This document shows positions 62,382-64,000 of a stretch of DNA of 64,000 nt, one piece after another. The position numbers and the translations under genes are program-made. Under the pieces are notes generated by a model that was given only the letters and a program-made list of their open reading frames with translations, made no database searches and was not told where the DNA came from. The number at the start of each line of letters is the position of its first letter. Position 1 is the first letter of the stretch. The stretch is from Flavobacterium sp. (lineage in GTDB: Bacteria > Bacteroidota > Bacteroidia > Flavobacteriales > Flavobacteriaceae), in contig DNNO01000021.1 of the NCBI GenBank assembly GCA_003497625.1, positions 41,602-105,601 of the forward strand. The letters are read 5' to 3'.

Positions 62382-63997
62382 TATTTCTTGGCTTTTCTTA
62401 GTTCGATTGAATTCTGAATTTTCTCAATAATCTGCTTCGCGTGTTCGTCTTCTTCTTTATAAATTAAGAAAAACTCTTGAGCACCTCCAGGCTGAGATAA
62501 TACCATGATTTCGTATTCCATTTTCACATCTTCTTCTCTCATTGGGTCAAAAGCGGTAAATGTTCCGTAAGCTTTTTTACCCGAAAGTCCTTTTACGTTT
62601 TCGAATTCGCCTGTTTTTACGATAATATTTTTAGCTCCAAACTTTTCTAATTCTTTCAAATCAACTTCAAGTGCTAAATCCAAATCCAGTCGAGTGGTAT
62701 CTTTAAAAGCGGTTGTAATTAAGACAATAGAAAAATTATCGATGATACTTCCGTACATAAATCGACTGTTCGATTTTACATTTTCGGGAAGGTTATTCTG
62801 AATTTTCTCGTCGTTATTACGTTTTAAAACTTTTGGTGTTGAAATTACGATTGCAGGTTCGCCATATTCAGAAGTAATCCATTCTTTTTCCAATAATTCT
62901 TCAGTAGAATGCCCAATGTAATTGTCTTTAATAAAATCGAATCCAACTGTGTAAGCGAAAATTACAACAGATGCCACCAATAAAAACATCGAGATTCCAA
63001 TTGACATCACTAAACGTTTGAACTTTTGTTTTTGCATTTCTTTCTTGCGAACTTCTTCTGCAAAAAGGATTGCCGCTTGATCTTCGGTTCTTGGTAAAGC
63101 TTTATCGATGATTAACAAAAACTTATCGATGATTTTTTTATCGGTTTCAATTTCAAACAACATCGGTTGCGATTTAGCAAATTTTACTAAATCCGAATTT
63201 TCTAAAACGCGACTGAATTTTTCCAAATCTTCACGATTTACAAACATTTTCTTGTCTTTAATCGCTTTTTTTAGTGATTCTATCAATTCACTCGAAGTAC
63301 TTTCCATTGCTGGAATATGAACCGATTCTTCGATGTACGTTCTGGTGATATCAGTCATTTCAGAATAGTATTCTTTAACATCACCGCGTTGCACCAACTG
63401 TTTTTTATCTAAGTTTTGAAGATACGCAATCGCTTTTTCAATTGGCGAAGCGAAAAATTCTTCTTTTTGTTCTTTATCTTTTTGTAATCTTTTGATGATG
63501 AAGTACGATGCAAATCCAGAAGCGATAATCAATACCAATAAAATCAACAGTTTCCACCATTCGCTCATCGGTTTTTCTTCGGTGGCAATGATGTCTTTGA
63601 TGTCGTACATTTGTTGTTTGGTCGTGTCAACTTTTACATCGTTTACCAAAATAGAAAGTGAATCGGTACGAAATTCCTTCTGATTGATTTTTACCAATAA
63701 TTTCGGAATCACATAGCGTCCCGAATCAAATTGGGTTAACCCGTATTTTTTGATTAATTCGTATTCATTGTCGTTTTTTATGGTGTCAATTGGATAGGAT
63801 TCTAATATTTCTAAAGCACCAAAAAACTTTCCAGCAGGAAAAACCACTTTATCTTTTGCGTTTACTTTTGCTTTGATGGTTAAATTGAATTGCGATCCAA
63901 TTTTTATTTGAGTAGAATCAATAGAAGACGAGATTTGTTGGGAAAAACCCAAAAACCCGAACAATAAAGCAATATATAAGTAAATTTTCTTTTTCAT
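62381..63997 (-). CDS. Membrane-anchored BatD-like/DUF4381-type protein of the Bat cluster
   Basis: 538 residues: signal peptide, a beta-rich periplasmic domain (about 20-128), a membrane helix (about 147-168), a cytoplasmic helical region with EMTDITRTYIEESVHIPAMESTSSEL, a second membrane helix (about 328-349) and a C-terminal soluble domain. The first half resembles BatD N-terminal domains and DUF4381 proteins; identity is weaker than for BatD. It leads the cluster and is TAATG-coupled to batA. Upstream genes are not visible. Confidence 0.65.
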   Translation of the reverse strand: MKKKIYLYIALLFGFLGFSQQISSSIDSTQIKIGSQFNLTIKAKVNAKDKVVFPAGKFFGALEILESYPIDTIKNDNEYELIKKYGLTQFDSGRYVIPKLLVKINQKEFRTDSLSILVNDVKVDTTKQQMYDIKDIIATEEKPMSEWWKLLILLVLIIASGFASYFIIKRLQKDKEQKEEFFASPIEKAIAYLQNLDKKQLVQRGDVKEYYSEMTDITRTYIEESVHIPAMESTSSELIESLKKAIKDKKMFVNREDLEKFSRVLENSDLVKFAKSQPMLFEIETDKKIIDKFLLIIDKALPRTEDQAAILFAEEVRKKEMQKQKFKRLVMSIGISMFLLVASVVIFAYTVGFDFIKDNYIGHSTEELLEKEWITSEYGEPAIVISTPKVLKRNNDEKIQNNLPENVKSNSRFMYGSIIDNFSIVLITTAFKDTTRLDLDLALEVDLKELEKFGAKNIIVKTGEFENVKGLSGKKAYGTFTAFDPMREEDVKMEYEIMVLSQPGGAQEFFLIYKEEDEHAKQIIEKIQNSIELRKAKK

Positions 63998-64000
63998 TTT

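Overview
The window is a 64 kb piece of a low-GC Bacteroidota chromosome, almost certainly a Flavobacterium or close relative. The evidence is the AT-rich sequence, promoters of the Bacteroidota type (-33 TTTG, -7 TAnnTTTG), near absence of Shine-Dalgarno sites, the T9SS protein PorZ with its own sorting domain, IPExxxVDY and THC0290_0291 family proteins, a BatA-E cluster and the ileS-traR-lspA order. It is ordinary core chromosome: no phage, IS element, integron, CRISPR array, rRNA or tRNA gene was seen.

Layout. 1-9.2 kb: end of a superoxide dismutase, a tandem pair of small-RNA-like repeats, purF / pfkB-type kinase / rnhA / purN on the minus strand, then acpP-fabF-rnc and an IPExxxVDY gene with pyk on plus. 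9.3-15.7 kb: small sensory, secreted and cell-envelope genes (PAS, TIMP-like, Gcr-family membrane protein with dinB, CYTH, YciI lipoprotein, RlpA). 15.8-27.6 kb, all minus: pgi with an M23 peptidase, tryptophan dioxygenase with a DUF3108 gene, tyrosine catabolism (hppD, hmgA), a patatin/beta-barrel protein and uvrC. 27.8-30.7 kb plus: AspA-like hydrolase, PLP decarboxylase, 5-formyl-THF cyclo-ligase. 30.7-41 kb minus: lspA, traR, ileS, recO, a GT-C-like membrane protein, porZ, gdhA. 41.3-50.9 kb mixed: THC0290_0291 outer-membrane protein, cystathionine gamma-synthase, DinB-like, ArsC/Spx, EamA, yicC-gmk-nadD, YqhD-like dehydrogenase, gpsA, TerC. 51-64 kb: GH92 mannosidase, pheS with lineage-specific neighbours, CvpA, and the Bat cluster (BatA, B, C, D, E plus a second membrane-anchored BatD-like protein).

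Genes are tightly packed. Five minus-strand pairs share the same one-base stop/start overlap (TAATG), and most transcription units end in clear hairpin-plus-T terminators, several of them bidirectional.

The most unusual signals are non-coding or sub-genic. (1) Two tandem copies, 210 bp apart, of a 63-bp identical core, each followed on the minus strand by a different terminator hairpin whose pairing is preserved; they read as two sibling small RNAs just downstream of purF. (2) A second candidate small RNA lies downstream of hppD. (3) A GC-rich palindrome sits in frame inside the 5-formyl-THF cyclo-ligase gene. (4) REP-like and 'stutter' repeats recur between genes. All functions are inferred from sequence reading alone; no database search was run.
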